The position numbers and the translations under genes are program-made. Of a stretch of DNA of 64,000 nt, positions 10,192-22,600 are shown piece by piece. Position 1 is the first letter of the stretch, and each line of letters starts with the position of its first letter. Below the pieces are notes generated by a model, which saw nothing but the letters and a program-made list of their open reading frames with translations, was not told the origin of the DNA and made no database searches. Source of the DNA: Enterovibrio gelatinilyticus. GTDB lineage: Bacteria; Pseudomonadota; Gammaproteobacteria; Enterobacterales; Vibrionaceae. The DNA is taken from NCBI RefSeq assembly GCF_028683095.1, contig NZ_JAJUBC010000002.1, forward strand, positions 248,001 through 312,000. Reading direction: 5' to 3'.

Positions 10192-11010
10192 CTATTTCAT
10201 CACGCATTGCAACTGAGCATGTTGTAATACCGGCATTTTGCTGCGTATTGCGCTATTGGACGCCAGATCCACATCAGACCATGCAGTCCCAACGTTATCA
10301 TTAAGCTGACACGCAACTTGCCCCCATGGGTCAACAATCATCGAGTGCCCGTAAGTCTCTCGTCCACCTTGGTGTTCGCCACATTGTGCAGCAGCAAGCA
10401 CCCAGCACTGTGTTTCAATAGCGCGAGCACGAAGTAGCACTTCCCAATGCGCAGCACCTGTCACTTTAGTAAAAGCAGCCGGAACCATGATGATGTCCGC
10501 GCCACGTTGGCGAAGTGCAGAGTAGAGTTGAGGGAAGCGGATGTCATAACAAATTGAGAGACCGAGCGTACCAAAAGGGGTATCGACCAGTGCTAAGTTT
10601 TCACCCGCACGAAACGTATCAGACTCACGATAACTACGGTGATTGTCGGCAATATCCACATCAAACATATGCAGTTTTTCGTAAGAAGCACGCAAGTTCC
10701 CTGCGGCATCGTACACCAAACATGTGGTGCTCAAGGTGCCATCATGGTTGCGAATAGGAAAGGATCCCATCACTAGCCAAATGCCCAACTCAAACGCGAT
10801 TTCTGACAGACGCTTTTGCAATGGGCCATGCCCCAGCTCTTCGGCGTATTTTTCGTAATCTTCTTTACGGCCAAAAACCAATGCGTTTTCAGGCGTGAGA
10901 ATGAGGCGAGCCCCCTGAGAGCGTAAATGCCTGAGCTGACCTTCAAGTACATCAAGGTTTTCTTCAGCATTTATCCCCGAGTTCATCTGTACAACACCAA
11001 ACTTGGTCAT
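10192..11010 (-). CDS. Carbon-nitrogen hydrolase, Nit1/deaminated glutathione amidase type
   Basis: Nitrilase-superfamily amidase. The catalytic triad is visible: E41 in [10 protein letters not shown]112 in [10 protein letters not shown] and C154 in [13 protein letters not shown]. The [10 protein letters not shown] and CYDIRFPELY-like motifs are those of Nit1/YbeM enzymes, which hydrolyse deaminated glutathione (metabolite repair); this assignment is inference from motifs. At 272 residues it has the normal length. Its ATG shares one base with the yhdP stop (TAATG), so the two are translationally coupled, an arrangement common in vibrios. Confidence 0.9.
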   Translation of the reverse strand: MTKFGVVQMNSGINAEENLDVLEGQLRHLRSQGARLILTPENALVFGRKEDYEKYAEELGHGPLQKRLSEIAFELGIWLVMGSFPIRNHDGTLSTTCLVYDAAGNLRASYEKLHMFDVDIADNHRSYRESDTFRAGENLALVDTPFGTLGLSICYDIRFPQLYSALRQRGADIIMVPAAFTKVTGAAHWEVLLRARAIETQCWVLAAAQCGEHQGGRETYGHSMIVDPWGQVACQLNDNVGTAWSDVDLASNSAIRSKMPVLQHAQLQCVMK

Positions 11011-14000
11011 TACTCATTACTCCCTTTCTGCTCATTGCGCAGGCGTTCCGTTGCCTGTTCTGGCAAGGTCACTTCGCCTGTGATTCGCGATACTTCCCTG
11101 ACAATGGGTTCATCAATGGACCCCGTAACCTGATAGCGAACTTGTGTAAATGCATCGACCACTGGAGAAAGCACTGTCGTCACAGCCAAAACATATAGCG
11201 CTGTTTGGGGGGCGACGGCAAACGCGGTTAATATTGGGATACCCGAGGTGAGATCAGGTATAAATCGCACTTCGGCATTCACCTGATTTTTCTCTAGATT
11301 CGCTATCCCTTTAATAAACATATCACCTGCTAGCGCTTTCATCTGGATATTATCCGTGACAATTACCCCGTTAGTGATTGAAGCGCTGCCACTGATCTCA
11401 TCAAAAGCTAGACCATCCTCAAATACACCAGTGAAATCGAGCTGCATTTTTCGCAAGATTGAATCCAAGCTAAACAGGCCCAGCAAACGACCTGCCCCGC
11501 CGACACCACTGACATAGCCATCTTCAAGCCGTGTTTCCAACGTACCATTTAGCGTGGTGATATCCAACGACCAAGGCGCACCATCAAACGTCAAATTGCC
11601 ACTCGTCTTGACACTGGCATCTTGGATCCCGCCCGTCACAGAAAAGCGTCCCATTAAGTCGCTACTATTGTGGCCTTGAATACCAAACGCTAAGTGGCTC
11701 TTGTTAATCCCATCATGCGAGATTTCCCAGCCGCCATTCGCGGTTAAACGCGTGTTCCCACTGGCGAGTTTAAATTTCGACAAGGTGAGTTTTTGATCGG
11801 TTTTCAGCAACTGCGATTCAATACGCCCCACTCGGTAACCTTGTAGCCACAGCTCATCTATCACCAAATCTGTCGACGGGATTTTAGACATCAAAATACG
11901 GTCAATGTCTGTCGCTTTTCGCCCTGCAGTGGCGGGCGTCACCGCTTTTTCGTTGGTGTCATCATCAATATCGACATTCAAAAACAAGTGCTCAATGGAC
12001 ACAGTTAGCAGATCATCTTCATCCCACCACGCATCACCCGACAACTCCTCACTGCCTACCAAAATATGAAAGCCATCGCTTTTCCGGCGCGCCGCGAGTG
12101 AGAATTGGTTAAACGTGAGTTCGTCTGCCAGCACTTTACTCGCTTTCACATTCACTCTTGATGGCGGTGACATGTTGACGGGGAAATCATGCTTTTTCCC
12201 TTCTTGAGCTAACTCATAGTGAGTAATTATGTTTTTCCACGCCATGACATCCAACACTGGCACATCGACACTAACAGCGTCGCCAGATAGTGGCTTGAGT
12301 GATAGTTCTCCATCACCAACGACAGTACGACTTCGAATGACGGTCGGCCTGTCTCCACTGATATCAACATCCGCTTGATATTTAAGCTGAGGTAGCTCAA
12401 TTTGCCCCACCAAGCCTCGTTCATTTCCCGAGGCCTTTAAGCGACCATGACTTTCAACCAATGAAGGCTTATTCAGCGGCGCAGGCAAATTGATATCGAC
12501 GTGAGTCAGATCGGCATCCAGTAAAACATCGTAGGTAAACCCAATGTCTTTTAGTGCAATATCAACACCAAGATCCCATGCCGAACGCCCTTCTATGAAT
12601 TGAAGATCGGGTAACTCCAATGCTGCCTTCAGCTTGTCACCTTCCCACTGGCCATCAATATCTATATTGACCAAATAGTTTTCTGCTTCAGCTTCCCCTT
12701 TAAAGCCAATATTAACGGGCTGGTCGAGAAGCTGCGCCTTAAGCTTTTTGGCCCACACCACATCATTGTCAAACGACATGGTTCCTGTGACGTTGTTCAG
12801 GACGATTTCCGGACTTGCAATGGCAACCTGATTCCCACCTAAGGATGCAGAGCCCTGCACATCCACATCATCGCCATTTAAAGGAATAGATAGGGAGATT
12901 TCACCCTCGACCTCTCCGTTGACTTGCACATGTGTTAATGCTGCTCCCACAGAGTCCACCAAAGGAGTGGCCAGCATGTATTCGTGTAAGTCGTTACCGT
13001 TAGAAGCAATTTTTGCATCGATCAACAACTGACCATTTTCATTGCTTAATGACGGTATTTCTCCTTTGAGATCATAGCCTCTCGCCGCCATCAAACCGAC
13101 ATTGCTCGCATCCAAAAACAAGCTGTCGTTTTGGAACAATAGGTTTAGATCAAGGTCAGTGAGCATCGGCCATTGAGTATCAAAACTAAACTTTGCATTC
13201 TTTAATGGCACATAGGCTTGAAACATACCTTCATGCTGAGGGTAAGGGAACGTGTTGAAATCACCATACCAAACCAATTTGGCGTGATCGGCCTGACCGC
13301 CTCGAATGGCTGACGACAGGTAATCCGTAAGCTCATACCCCAGCGCTAAGGTTGGTAAATAGCGCCATGTTTCCCCTGCATTCTTCGCATTAGCTTCGGC
13401 ATAAAACGATAGCCAACTGCTCCCTTCAAAAGGGATATCGAGTCGGAACTCACCCACAACGTTAAGATCGGGCGATCGCACCGCGACATTGTCCGACCAC
13501 ACAACGACACGCTCATCGGTGTAATCCCAGTAGGCAGTGACATCACCTTGCTCTATGGGTAACGGCGCTTGGAAAAATTCGCCATACGGCAAGATGTCAT
13601 CTTCGAGCACTAAGGTGGCTTTACCGTTTGTTCCTACTCCCGCCAACGAGACGTGTAGTTTGTGAACTTCCGGTAAGTAGCTCCAATGCTGAAATGCGAC
13701 GTCATCAAGATCAACAGAGTAAGCAATGTCTGACGTTTTCGGTTTAGCGAGACGAATATCTGAGGCGTTGCCCGTCAGTGATAGTGACGTCAGTGCATGC
13801 TCGACATCATCCGGAATCACAAACATATGTCGTAGCGGCAATAGCAACGATAAGTCCAGCGCAGCCAAATTCACTGCCCAAGCATCGCGGGAAATATCGG
13901 CACGTAACTTAGGTTCAGGCCACAGGACTTTACCTGTTTTAATAGCAAAATCTTCGGTCGCAACCCGCCAATTATTATCTCCCGAACGCTCAAGTAGAAT

Positions 14001-14897
14001 TTGACCTCTACGGATCGAAACAGATTGCGAGGTATCGTGCGTTTGAAGTGTTGGTGCTTTGGCTCCCCAAGCAATGACACTGTCGGTCAAGCTCACCAGT
14101 GCCGTTTTAGGCATGCCATTCTCAACCGTCAACCAAGCTTGCCCTGCGACTTTCGCTTTAGACAAAGCCACATCCGGATTGATGAATTTAGCGATCCACG
14201 CCTTGAGTGACACATCCTCAGCGTTTAGATAAAAATCGCCACTTAAAGATGCGAGACCATCGCTTTCAGTGAAAACACCGCGAATATCAACTTGATTGAG
14301 CGACGTCCCTTCCACACTCACCACACCTTGCACACGATGTTGGCTCGACTGGTTATCCCAACGCAGTGATTCTATATTGATGGTCTTTCGCTCATCAGAT
14401 GGCGACAATACGGTGACGCTCGCATCGTGGATGGCAAATTGCCCAAGGCCGACTAAGAACAAATTTTCTAGCTGAGTGGCTAAACTGCCGCTTTTGTCCG
14501 ATGCGGTATTTCGTTCAGGAAGTTGAGTAAGGTCGACCGCTAAACCATCAATACTGACATTGGTAAACGTGGGTTCTCTGCGCTGAAAACTGGCCAAAAG
14601 GTCGAACTGCATTTCAATGCTTGTTGCAGACAACACACTGTGTCCGCCCTCATTGGTAGAGAGCGTGAAATCATGGAGGGAAAGCGAAGGAAGAAGATAA
14701 CGCCAATGCCCTTGAAAGGTTGAGAATTCAACATGAAATCCACTTTCTTGACTTGCCCAACGTTGAATTGGCGCTTTCGCGGCATCCAAGTTGGGAAGTA
14801 CTAGGCGCATTGAAGCCGTCACAACCGCGGCGGTCACCAAAACGATAACCACCAACCACGTGAGAATTCCAGCCAATCGCTGGGCAACCTTTACCAT
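11010..14897 (-). CDS. yhdP: AsmA-like envelope protein YhdP
   Basis: Very large TamB/AsmA-family protein (1295 residues), thought to form a bridge between inner and outer membranes for phospholipid transfer, redundantly with TamB and YdbH in E. coli. One N-terminal membrane anchor (about residues 10-32, GILTWLVVIVLVTAAVVTA) is followed by a long repetitive beta-rich periplasmic stretch and a C-terminal DUF3971/AsmA_2 segment (SGSASITNGVIVTDNIQMKA, then GDMFIKGIANL). It lies 52 bases downstream of rng and overlaps the nitrilase-family gene by one base. Confidence 0.93.
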   Translation of the reverse strand: MVKVAQRLAGILTWLVVIVLVTAAVVTASMRLVLPNLDAAKAPIQRWASQESGFHVEFSTFQGHWRYLLPSLSLHDFTLSTNEGGHSVLSATSIEMQFDLLASFQRREPTFTNVSIDGLAVDLTQLPERNTASDKSGSLATQLENLFLVGLGQFAIHDASVTVLSPSDERKTINIESLRWDNQSSQHRVQGVVSVEGTSLNQVDIRGVFTESDGLASLSGDFYLNAEDVSLKAWIAKFINPDVALSKAKVAGQAWLTVENGMPKTALVSLTDSVIAWGAKAPTLQTHDTSQSVSIRRGQILLERSGDNNWRVATEDFAIKTGKVLWPEPKLRADISRDAWAVNLAALDLSLLLPLRHMFVIPDDVEHALTSLSLTGNASDIRLAKPKTSDIAYSVDLDDVAFQHWSYLPEVHKLHVSLAGVGTNGKATLVLEDDILPYGEFFQAPLPIEQGDVTAYWDYTDERVVVWSDNVAVRSPDLNVVGEFRLDIPFEGSSWLSFYAEANAKNAGETWRYLPTLALGYELTDYLSSAIRGGQADHAKLVWYGDFNTFPYPQHEGMFQAYVPLKNAKFSFDTQWPMLTDLDLNLLFQNDSLFLDASNVGLMAARGYDLKGEIPSLSNENGQLLIDAKIASNGNDLHEYMLATPLVDSVGAALTHVQVNGEVEGEISLSIPLNGDDVDVQGSASLGGNQVAIASPEIVLNNVTGTMSFDNDVVWAKKLKAQLLDQPVNIGFKGEAEAENYLVNIDIDGQWEGDKLKAALELPDLQFIEGRSAWDLGVDIALKDIGFTYDVLLDADLTHVDINLPAPLNKPSLVESHGRLKASGNERGLVGQIELPQLKYQADVDISGDRPTVIRSRTVVGDGELSLKPLSGDAVSVDVPVLDVMAWKNIITHYELAQEGKKHDFPVNMSPPSRVNVKASKVLADELTFNQFSLAARRKSDGFHILVGSEELSGDAWWDEDDLLTVSIEHLFLNVDIDDDTNEKAVTPATAGRKATDIDRILMSKIPSTDLVIDELWLQGYRVGRIESQLLKTDQKLTLSKFKLASGNTRLTANGGWEISHDGINKSHLAFGIQGHNSSDLMGRFSVTGGIQDASVKTSGNLTFDGAPWSLDITTLNGTLETRLEDGYVSGVGGAGRLLGLFSLDSILRKMQLDFTGVFEDGLAFDEISGSASITNGVIVTDNIQMKALAGDMFIKGIANLEKNQVNAEVRFIPDLTSGIPILTAFAVAPQTALYVLAVTTVLSPVVDAFTQVRYQVTGSIDEPIVREVSRITGEVTLPEQATERLRNEQKGSNE

Positions 14898-14949
14898 TTA
14901 ACTATATTCATCATGAAGCTACATACACCACGCCAGTATCAGCGCCTGA

Positions 14950-16419
14950 TTACATCATCACTACATCAAATTGTTCTTGGGTGTATAGCGGCTCAATATG
15001 TACCTTAACTTGCTTACCGATAAACACTTCCAGCTCTGCCACTGCGTGAGACTCTTCACCTTCCAACGCTTCACCGACAGCTGGCGATGCATAAACGACA
15101 AATTTATCCGCATCATACGCGCGATTAACGCGAGTGATTTCGCGCAGTACTTCATAACATACCGTTTCTACAGTTTTCACAGAGCCTCGACCCACACACG
15201 TTGGGCATTGCCCACACAGCACATGCTCAATACTTTCGCGAGTGCGCTTACGCGTCATCTCAACCAAACCAAGTTGGGTAAAGCCATTGATGTTGGTTTT
15301 TACGCGGTCTTTTTGTAAGGCTTGTTCAAGCGATTGCACGACTCGCTGACGATGTTCATCTGAAATCATGTCGATGAAATCGATAATGATGATGCCACCA
15401 AGATTGCGCAAACGTAGCTGACGAGCAATCGCCTTTGTCGCTTCCGTGTTGGTGTTGAAAATCGTCTCTTCGAGATTACGACGTCCCACAAACGCACCCG
15501 TGTTGATATCAATGGTGGTCATGGCTTCAGTCTGATCGATGATGATGTAACCGCCTGACTTCAATTCAACTTTACGATCCAACGAACGTTGAATTTCGTT
15601 CTCCGTATCGTACATATCGAAGATCGGTTGCTCACCCGTATACAGTTCAAGCTTCGGGCTCAGTTCAGGCACAAACTCTTCGGTAAATTCACGGAGCGCT
15701 TCCATACCCGTGCGAGAATCGACACGAATGATGTCTAACTCTGTACCGACAAAGTCACGTAAAATGCGCTGTGCCAAACCTAGCTCACCGTAAAGCATCG
15801 ACTTAGATGGGCGCTTTGAGCGGCGCTCGATAACTTTGTTCCACAAACGCTTAAGGAAAGCCGCATCTTGATTCATTTCTTCATCTGAAGCGCCTTCGGC
15901 AGCCGTTCGGATAATAAATCCACCAAGATCATCACAATAGCGCGAAACGATTTTTTTCAAACGATCTCGTTCTTCCTCGCTTTCAATGCGCTGAGATACA
16001 CCTACATGAGAAGCTCCTGGCATGAAGACAAGGTAACGGGATGGCAACGTAATATCTGTCGTGAGACGTGCGCCTTTTGTGCCCAGTGGATCTTTGACCA
16101 CTTGCACCACAATATCTTGGCCCTGTCGCACTAGCTCAGAAATATCGCGCACCTGAAATTGCTGCTTTTCGTTCTCAGACACACACTCGGTGTGTGGAAC
16201 AATGTCCGAAGCATGAAGAAAGGCCGCTTTATCTAGGCCGATATCAACAAAGGCCGCTTGCATGCCCGGCAACACTCTGCTGACCTTACCTTTGTAGATA
16301 TTGCCAACAATACCGCGCTTCGCTTCACGTTCAATATGCACTTCTTGTAGATTGCCACCCTCAATCATGGCAACACGGGTTTCAGTTGGCGTAACGTTAA
16401 TCAATAACTCTGCGTTCAT
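14950..16419 (-). CDS. rng: Ribonuclease G
   Basis: Endoribonuclease that matures the 5' end of 16S rRNA and cleaves some mRNAs. An S1 RNA-binding domain is at about residues 35-120 (GNIYKGKVSRVLPGMQAAFV), followed by an RNase H-like and DNase I-like core. Catalytic aspartates fall in TTIDINTGAFVG and IIIIDFIDMI. The zinc-link cysteines are in CGQCPTCVGRGSVK. It is 489 residues, the E. coli RNase G length, and lacks the RNase E C-terminal scaffold. It overlaps maf by 4 bases. Confidence 0.97.
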   Translation of the reverse strand: MNAELLINVTPTETRVAMIEGGNLQEVHIEREAKRGIVGNIYKGKVSRVLPGMQAAFVDIGLDKAAFLHASDIVPHTECVSENEKQQFQVRDISELVRQGQDIVVQVVKDPLGTKGARLTTDITLPSRYLVFMPGASHVGVSQRIESEEERDRLKKIVSRYCDDLGGFIIRTAAEGASDEEMNQDAAFLKRLWNKVIERRSKRPSKSMLYGELGLAQRILRDFVGTELDIIRVDSRTGMEALREFTEEFVPELSPKLELYTGEQPIFDMYDTENEIQRSLDRKVELKSGGYIIIDQTEAMTTIDINTGAFVGRRNLEETIFNTNTEATKAIARQLRLRNLGGIIIIDFIDMISDEHRQRVVQSLEQALQKDRVKTNINGFTQLGLVEMTRKRTRESIEHVLCGQCPTCVGRGSVKTVETVCYEVLREITRVNRAYDADKFVVYASPAVGEALEGEESHAVAELEVFIGKQVKVHIEPLYTQEQFDVVMM

Positions 16420-17003
16420 AGGTATTCACCACATAATTTTTGGAATTCGTTCAACAGAGCTTCAGTCTCGTAAAGGGGTAACCCCACCACCGCGTGGTAG
16501 CTACCATCAATACGTGTCACGAAACGGCCACCCAGCCCCTGAATCGCATAACTACCCGCTTTGTCGCAAGGCTCTCCACTTTGCCAGTAAGCATCAATGT
16601 CTTTATCAAGCAGTGATTTAAACCATACATGAGTTGTGACAAGCGTAGTCAATGAATGGTTCCTGTCAGCAATGGTCACTGCCGTCATCACCTGATGCTG
16701 ACGACCCGATAGCATACTCAACATACGTCGAGAGTCATTCAGATCACGCGGCTTCTCTAGCACCTCTCCATCACAGACTACGATGGTGTCTGAGCCCAGA
16801 ACGGGCAGAGGTTCGGGGGCGGCTTCAACACCCGCCATTGCTTTATCAAGGGACAAACGGCGGACATAGTCCGCCGCTTCTTCATGAGATTCTCGTTGCT
16901 CTTCTACGTCAACGCGCAAAACAGAAAAGCGAACAGAGAGCTGTTCAAGCAATGCCTTCCTGCGAGGTGAAGCAGACGCAAGGTAAAGCTGAATATCTGC
17001 CAT
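16416..17003 (-). CDS. maf: Maf-like nucleoside triphosphate pyrophosphatase (YhdE type)
   Basis: House-cleaning pyrophosphatase that hydrolyses non-canonical and pyrimidine nucleotides; the YhdE branch acts on dTTP/UTP. The diagnostic start LYLASASPRRKALLEQL, the VLGSDTIV motif (about residues 68-75) and the SYAIQGLGGRFV segment are present. It is 195 residues. Position between mreD and rng is the conserved gammaproteobacterial order, supporting the YhdE rather than YceF subtype. Its stop overlaps the rng ATG by 4 bases. Confidence 0.95.
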   Translation of the reverse strand: MADIQLYLASASPRRKALLEQLSVRFSVLRVDVEEQRESHEEAADYVRRLSLDKAMAGVEAAPEPLPVLGSDTIVVCDGEVLEKPRDLNDSRRMLSMLSGRQHQVMTAVTIADRNHSLTTLVTTHVWFKSLLDKDIDAYWQSGEPCDKAGSYAIQGLGGRFVTRIDGSYHAVVGLPLYETEALLNEFQKLCGEYL

Positions 17004-17015
17004 TGCTTCTCCAGA

Positions 17016-17504
17016 CTATTTAATCGAAAACTGACGGCGAACCCGTCTTAGCAGTAAAAAGAGCCAAGGCCACAACAAGAAGTTGAGCACACCCGCCCAC
17101 AGCTGTGTGGGATCAAACTGAACATTTGATACAAGATATTCAGCCCAAAACTCTAAAACTTTACCCGCCAAGGTTAGCAGAGACAAAATCACCGCTTGCT
17201 GCCACAAAGACATGTTGCGAAGCATTTGGAAATTAAGCGCCACAATATAAACCAGCACAGACATCATTAAGCCACGTACACCTAGTGTAGAGCCTAACAT
17301 GAGGTCCCAAAGTAGGCCGACGACCAACGCCGTACCCACATTGACGCGATGCGGCAATGCCAGCACCCAATAAAATGCCACGAGTAACACCCAAGATGGA
17401 CGGAAAGGCGCGAGCTCTCCCGGCCACGGCGCAGCTTGTAAAATGAGGGCAACAATGAACGATAGCCAGATCAACGCGTGACCGCGAAAGGTAGAATTAG
17501 CCAT
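17016..17504 (-). CDS. mreD: Rod shape-determining protein MreD
   Basis: Inner-membrane component of the elongasome, linking the MreB filament and MreC to the wall synthases RodA/PBP2. It is 162 residues with about five to six membrane helices; the segments FRPSWVLLVAFYWVLALPHR and GLLWDLMLGSTLGVRGL are typical. It overlaps mreC by 8 bases and ends 12 bases before maf. Confidence 0.94.
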   Translation of the reverse strand: MANSTFRGHALIWLSFIVALILQAAPWPGELAPFRPSWVLLVAFYWVLALPHRVNVGTALVVGLLWDLMLGSTLGVRGLMMSVLVYIVALNFQMLRNMSLWQQAVILSLLTLAGKVLEFWAEYLVSNVQFDPTQLWAGVLNFLLWPWLFLLLRRVRRQFSIK

Positions 17505-18480
17505 TGGTTATCTCTTTTTGTGCATCAGGCTTAGGCTGCTCGTCAGTGTCAGGCTTTTGCGCTTCAACGTCAGGCGTTTGTGTTTCAATTTCTGGCGTCA
17601 GAGGATCCATCTCATCGTCTAGCATTGCCTCAGCTTTCTGCTGTTCTAGCTGCTTTTCCACATTGCTCGGCCACACCAGCAACAGGTAGCGAAGTCGGTC
17701 AAATTGTACTTCGGGTTTCGAGTCAACTTGCGCGAATGGGCGACGGTTATCAAATGAAAACGACGTCACTTTTGCAACAGGATACCCTTCAGGGAACACG
17801 CCTCCCAAACCAGATGTCACCAGCATATCGCCCGGTTCAATATCTGCACTGCTTGGAATATTCTCTAATTGGATATTGTCCGTTTGCCCGCGACCCGCAG
17901 CAATCACACGAACATCGTTTCGTACCACCTGCACAGGAATCGCATGGGTGGGGTCAGTGATCAGCAACACGCGGCTATTGTGCGCGCCAACATAGGAAAC
18001 TTGTCCGACAATCCCGCGTTCATTAATAACGGGTTGCCCTTCATAAACACCGTTTGTTCGCCCTTTGTCGATCATGACCTGATGCTTGTAAGGATCAGAG
18101 TCAACCGCCATCACCTCGGCCACCATTTTGCGTTCGTCTCGCACGAAAGGGGAACCAAGTAGCTCTCTCAATCGTTGGTTTTCTTGTTCCATTTGATCAA
18201 ACAGCAACTGGCTGCTGCGTAGCATCAACACTTCTTCTTTTAACTGACTGTTGTCGATCAAAAGCTGTTGATGAGACGAGAATTGGCGGAACAAGCTATC
18301 AAGGAGATCTCGTGGCACATTGGACGCATATTGCAGCGGCGCAACCACAGAGTTGAGCACATAGCGAAAGTTGGTGAATGCACCAAGACGACTATCAGCC
18401 AGCATAAGGCTGGCTGATATCAAAAGAGCGAAAAACAGGCGTAGTTGTAAAGATGGCCCACGGCCAAACATTGGTTTCAT
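17497..18480 (-). CDS. mreC: Rod shape-determining protein MreC
   Basis: Bitopic membrane protein that activates PBP2/RodA in lateral wall growth. One N-terminal transmembrane segment (about residues 12-32), a periplasmic coiled coil (about 65-110, SHQQLLIDNSQLKEEVLMLR) and two MreC beta-barrels (about 120-265) are seen. After the folded domain comes an acidic, proline-rich tail with repeated TPEIETQTPDVEAQKPD-like units; it is low-complexity and probably disordered. It has 327 residues. The gene lies 41 bases after mreB. Confidence 0.95.
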   Translation of the reverse strand: MKPMFGRGPSLQLRLFFALLISASLMLADSRLGAFTNFRYVLNSVVAPLQYASNVPRDLLDSLFRQFSSHQQLLIDNSQLKEEVLMLRSSQLLFDQMEQENQRLRELLGSPFVRDERKMVAEVMAVDSDPYKHQVMIDKGRTNGVYEGQPVINERGIVGQVSYVGAHNSRVLLITDPTHAIPVQVVRNDVRVIAAGRGQTDNIQLENIPSSADIEPGDMLVTSGLGGVFPEGYPVAKVTSFSFDNRRPFAQVDSKPEVQFDRLRYLLLVWPSNVEKQLEQQKAEAMLDDEMDPLTPEIETQTPDVEAQKPDTDEQPKPDAQKEITNG

Positions 18481-18521
18481 TCAGTCACAACCTGTTTTTT
18501 ACTGGAATTGATGGAAGACGA

Positions 18522-19574
<1,053 letters not shown>

Positions 19575-19612
19575 TTAATCCTGCAAGCGTTAAAATTTTT
19601 CAAATTCCGCTA

Positions 19613-19641
19613 AATGTACCAATGCAGACGGGGCGCGGCAA
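19613..19641 (-). promoter_or_regulatory. Candidate mreB promoter
   Basis: On the minus strand TTGCCG (19636-19641) and TACATT (19613-19618) are 17 bases apart, each four of six against sigma-70 consensus, about 48 bases before the mreB ATG. Confidence 0.35.
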
Positions 19642-19681
19642 GGTGATGATCTACAAACCTGAATGAGATCAGTCTTTTTTT

Positions 19682-22600
19682 TCATTCCCCTGTCAAAGTG
19701 ATGTTTTTTTCACCTTTATAGATAACTCGATCACTTCCTCGATAAAAACCAAAAACGCCAATGGCGGAAGGATCATCGTCAAACGCACTACCTTGCCAAT
19801 TGTGTTGCAACCAAGTTTGAGGCACAACACCGCTCACGGCTTTATCAAGTTGCTGCCAGTACCGAAACTGCTCGCGGTTTAACCCAGCGCTTTGGTCAGG
19901 AGGGATAACATGGAACTCTGCACGGCCTTCTTTAACGTTTTTTGTCTTCACGACTTTTTTTGCATCATCACGCAGCTCTATCTTAGCCTGTAAAGCGGCG
20001 TTGTTGGTTTTATCACTGAACAACACGTCTTTCTTACCAATTTCCGTAGAAACGATTGTCGCGTTGTCTCGTGTATTGGTAACAAAGTGCGTGCCGTTAA
20101 AGACTTCGACTGCAACAGGCAGGGTTTGTTCATTCGTTAAATCTTGAGTTTCAGTGAAACCTTCTATGCGCATACGGCCGAAATAGAAGTCATCCGTTGC
20201 GATTTGAACACCACTTAACGAAAGGTTACCGTCCCCCTGAGGCTTAATAACCCGCATTTCACACTCACTTTTAGAGGCATCTGCACAATACACAAAGTCG
20301 GTATTATCTTGATCGAACGAGATAGCCCCTACGGCAAATCTAAGAGGGGTAAAAGGACTTTCGGGTACAGCGTCTTTAACAATCGACATTTGGCCATCAA
20401 TAACCCACTCACTCTCACCATTCTTCCCCGCCTTCCATTGCCCTTGCTGCCCCACCGAGGGGTCGGGTGTAAATGCCCAACGCGTTGTTAAATCCGTCCC
20501 GGCATACGGGTAGCCACTCACAGGGTCTATCACCCAGCCATCAAATACTGCTTTATCACTTCGCAAATGATAGTTGCTGACAGGGGTCTCAAACGTGGTA
20601 GCGGCGTTAATAACGTAAACACCAGAAAACGGTTGGCCTAGGTAGGTAAACCCTTGATGCAAACTATCGTGGCTGCGAGATACCCCAGATTCAAACTCTG
20701 GCGTAACCATAAAATGAGACGGATAAAAACGCCCAACAGGTAAGTCAGCTCGATTGACCGTCATCCCAAGGTAGCTATCAACAACACGAGAACGCAGTTT
20801 GAACGTGCCAACATTATTCAACGATAAGGATGGATATTCATACCTGCCGTTGATCGCCTCGGTGTGGTTTTGATTTGTCGCCCCACTCACTGACGCTGAC
20901 GTACCACCAGTGGGCGTCACAACTTGCGCCGTATTATTAATCGTAACTCTGGCGTCAGGCGCATCAGGATGCCAAAAACTCGGCGTGGAAAGACGAGAGC
21001 AGTATTCTTTTCCGGAAAGATCAATCAAGGACGAATCTGTTTTATCACCCAACAACCAAACAACTGGCCTTAAGTACGCCGAAAACGGCGCACCGGCGTA
21101 AGTAAACGCATCAGCAGCTTTTGACTGCCCTTTGTCTTGAGCTTTTACGTCACAAATCGCGAACGTATATGGGCGAACATGCAAGGTTGCGTCACCTCGA
21201 AGCTTTTCTGTCTCAGCATTCTTTTCCGGAGCTTCCGGTATATCTGTCTCATCCCCATCACCGCTCTTTCCTGCCGATACTTCTTCCACAGGAATGCTCA
21301 GAGCCCCAGCGTCTGCATACCTCACCGTCACCGCATTATTGGCTCGCCCATCGACAAAGTTAACATTGAGCGTTTGCTCGCCTGATTTATCATTGATCGC
21401 AGGCTTTGTCGGCGCAGCTCCGCCCGTATATGTTGGTTGCAGATAAGACGCTTCGCCAAACTTAAGCCTTTTCGTCCCTTCATAATCAGGTATTGGGGTA
21501 GGGTCGCAATCGCCATAAACGGCTTCAATGGAGAGCTTCTCTGGCTTTCCTGCCACCATTTTCAGCGGTGAAGGAGAGAAACGAAATCCACCCGCTTTGA
21601 AGGTGTAGTTGCCTTGTTCGGAGGTGAGTTTACCCGTGTCACTGGATTTAAACGTTGCTTCGACATTAACGGTGCCTATGGCTTTGTTTTGAAGCCAAAG
21701 TTTGGTGCTGCCAGCAGTCAAAGTTACCGACCTATCAGGGCCAACGCAGTTTCCTCCCTCACTGGTTGCCCAACACGCGGTGTCTAAGTGGTTGGTTGCT
21801 TTGACCGTTAAGTCACCAGAGATACCAGCTTGTTGCTCACCTTTGTCATTCGTTACTTTAAAGGTAATTGGAATTCGGGAGCAGGTGTTTGTTTGAGCTT
21901 GCAGCGGATCCATGTGCAGTTCGTAGTTGTAGTATTCCCCCGCATAAAAAATTTTCGCATTGTCGTTCATGTGGATCTGCCTTGCAGTTACAGAACCATA
22001 TAACTCAGCATTCGCTTGCAGGTGCACTAACCCCGATGAATAAAAATACGCTCGTGTAGCTGTTGGAAAGTTTATCGACAACTTGGAATTTCGGTCATCA
22101 ATATCAATCGTTTGGTTGTGGTGGTATACAATGAATTGTCTAGGATCTGCTAAAGGGTTAATGCTATTAGCACCATATGATAGAAACTCGTTAACATGCA
22201 GTTCTACTTTACCCAGCGGTATCAAGCGAGCAGAGTCACTAAGGGTAAATGTACCAAAATAATAGACCCCTTCCTCCATATACAGCGTGCTTTGTGAACC
22301 CACGGTATAGCTGGAATAATTTGGCTCTGAAGGTTTGATGAGGCACTCTGTATTATAACCGCAGTCTGTCAGCCAAGTTTCATCTGCCAACACCAAGTCA
22401 TTCTCACCATCACCAATAACCAACTCTTGGAGTTGAAGATCTTTCGCCCTAAAATTCGGATCATGAATACATGCAAAGCGTTCTTCTCCATCTGAGCAGT
22501 ATTGATCCACACCATTTGACTGGAAATCGAATACCTCAAACCCAATTCGTACATCTCTGTTTCCGTCCCATAACACCAGTCCGCTATCAGAACGAAAGTC